Positions 7,606-8,210 of a stretch of 8,210 bases of DNA are shown one piece after another (within the stretch, counting starts at the first letter, position 1; each line of letters opens with the position of its first letter). The DNA comes from JAYZDB01 sp036338025 (GTDB taxonomy: Bacteria; Planctomycetota; UBA1135; UBA2386). A program made the position numbers and the translations under genes. Location of the stretch: assembly GCA_036338025.1 (NCBI GenBank), contig JAYZDB010000273.1, forward strand, positions 1 through 8,210, written 5' to 3'. The notes below the pieces were generated by a model. It saw only the letters and a program-made list of their open reading frames with translations, had not been told where the DNA came from and did not search any database.

Positions 7606-7612
7606 AACTTCC

Positions 7613-7906
7613 ATGGTGAAAGACTTACATCGTTTCAGGTGCCCATGTTGCCGCGAGAACATCGAGTTCGACGCCCGGTCCAAGAAGGCCCGAGCCCTGA
7701 AGGTGGACACCACGGACGAAAACAAGTTGGACGAACTCATGGGCCGGGAAAAGAGCGAGGACAAGCGCTTGGGCGACGCCTTCTCCGATGCCGCCCAAGA
7801 CCAACGCGGGCAGGTAGACAAGTTCGATGACATGTTCTCGCAGGCCTTGGAGGACTCCAAGAATGACGAGGACAAGAAGCCGCACAATCCGTTCGATCTA
7901 GACTGA
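7613..7906 (+). CDS. Small acidic protein with an N-terminal CPCC motif
   Basis: The 97-residue product starts MVKDLHRFRCPCC; a CxCC cluster at residues 10-13 is the only cysteine group. It is followed by a basic stretch (DARSKKARAL, about 19-28). The rest, from about 30, is very hydrophilic and rich in Asp, Glu, Lys and Gln with no predicted membrane segment, and ends in HNPFDLD. The motif is half of a zinc ribbon, so metal binding would need a dimer or a non-standard site. I do not recognise a named family. The start at 7613 is supported by GGAAG 7 bases upstream, and the motif then sits at the N-terminus. The strong charge bias and clean frame between two well-supported genes support it being real. 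It is divergent from the sigma gene and convergent with larE. Function is unknown. Confidence 0.78.
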   Translation: MVKDLHRFRCPCCRENIEFDARSKKARALKVDTTDENKLDELMGREKSEDKRLGDAFSDAAQDQRGQVDKFDDMFSQALEDSKNDEDKKPHNPFDLD

Positions 7907-7912
7907 GCAGGC

Positions 7913-7931
7913 GGCCGGGAGGTTCCTGGCC
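7913..7931. terminator. Hairpin in the 35-bp gap between the CPCC gene and larE
   Basis: GGCCGGGA (7913-7920) and TCCTGGCC (7924-7931) pair over 8 positions, with one G-U on the plus-strand RNA and a 3-base loop. It starts 6 bases after the TGA of the CPCC gene and ends 10 bases short of the larE stop. No T tract follows on the plus strand, and on the minus-strand RNA the G-U becomes an A-C mismatch, so it favours the CPCC gene. Confidence 0.4.
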
Positions 7932-7941
7932 CCGCCAACGG

Positions 7942-8210
7942 TCACGGCAGCACTTCGTTCATCGCACCGGTCCGGTAACCGGTAAGGTCCAAGCTCACGT
8001 AGAGGTAACCAGCGGCCCGGACACCCTGCGAGATCGCCGCACGGTCGCGGCTCACAGCTCGCTCGAAGTCCTCCGCGAGTAGCTCGATCCGCGCCACCGT
8101 GCCGTGGTGTCGCACCCGGAACTGACGATATCCCAGCTCGCGAAGCACCGACTCGGCTCGCTCGAGTTGAGTGAGCAACTCGGCAGTCACCCGGGTACCG
8201 TAAGGAATCC
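7942..8210 (-). CDS. larE: LarE-type ATP-dependent sulfur transferase, C-terminal part
   Basis: Only the last 88 residues are in the window, and the frame runs off the right edge. An in-frame GTG at 8190 is not the start, because the codons before it read IPYGTR, a conserved stretch of LarE proteins. Further family signatures are LRELGYRQFRVRHHG, then ARIELLAEDFE, and the ending DLTGYRTGAMNEVLP. LarE is a PP-loop enzyme that adenylates and thiolates a pyridinium dinucleotide to build the nickel-pincer cofactor of lactate racemase-type enzymes. The ATP-binding N-terminus and the sulfur-donating cysteine region lie outside the window, so it cannot be seen whether this is a sacrificial-cysteine or an iron-sulfur type. 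No larB, larC or larA is in view. The family call is confident. Confidence 0.9.
   Translation of the reverse strand, partial: IPYGTRVTAELLTQLERAESVLRELGYRQFRVRHHGTVARIELLAEDFERAVSRDRAAISQGVRAAGYLYVSLDLTGYRTGAMNEVLP

Noticed and set aside
7558..7938. N-terminal extension of the sigma factor up to an ATG at 7938
   Set aside because: It runs antisense through the CPCC gene, is low-complexity, and would give an atypically long sigma factor.
7966..7983. Repeated ACCGGT/TCCGGT/ACCGGT blocks
   Set aside because: They fall in conserved larE codons (DLTGYRTG), so the protein sequence explains them.
7942..8190. LarE fragment read as a complete 82-residue gene starting at 8190
   Set aside because: The frame continues upstream to the window edge with conserved LarE residues (IPYGTR), so it is a truncated view and not a small gene.

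Overview
This is a GC-rich, gene-dense bacterial window with six complete or nearly complete genes plus one gene cut at the right edge. The first gene probably also begins before the left edge. There is no rRNA, tRNA, CRISPR array, transposase or integrase, and no stretch over 300 bases without a gene. The features suggest a Gram-negative-type bacterium, perhaps a planctomycete or relative: a large secreted glycosidase-like protein with no close familiar family, a TPR protein, and an ECF sigma factor coupled to a very large anti-sigma protein without a zinc site. This assignment is an inference from gene style and is not proven.

Layout from left to right: (1) the C-terminal part of a TPR-repeat protein (+, 1-1062); (2) an NRDE/TANGO2-family protein (-, 1069-1818); (3) a 1080-residue exported six-hairpin-glycosidase-like protein (+, 1937-5179); (4) a two-gene operon on the minus strand, with an ECF sigma factor (6874-7557) followed by its putative membrane anti-sigma factor (5192-6877), joined by an ATGA overlap; (5) a small acidic protein with a CPCC zinc-binding-type motif (+, 7613-7906); (6) the C-terminus of the sulfur transferase LarE (-, 7942-8210).

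The transcription units alternate strictly: +, -, +, - -, +, -. This gives three very tight convergent junctions (6, 12 and 35 bp) and two short divergent promoter regions (118 bp and about 55 bp). Each convergent junction carries an inverted repeat at or immediately beside the stop codons that could act as a shared terminator. Each divergent region carries palindromes close to a start codon.

The only clear functional partnership is the sigma/anti-sigma pair, a membrane-signalling switch. Nothing in the sequence shows that it controls the neighbouring secreted protein, although a surface enzyme beside it is a natural candidate. The TPR, NRDE, CPCC and LarE genes appear to be separate units. 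I see no convincing multi-gene novel system. The most unusual items are the unclassified secreted glycosidase-like protein, the anti-sigma protein with its long charged linker and separate C-terminal domain, and the regulatory palindromes.
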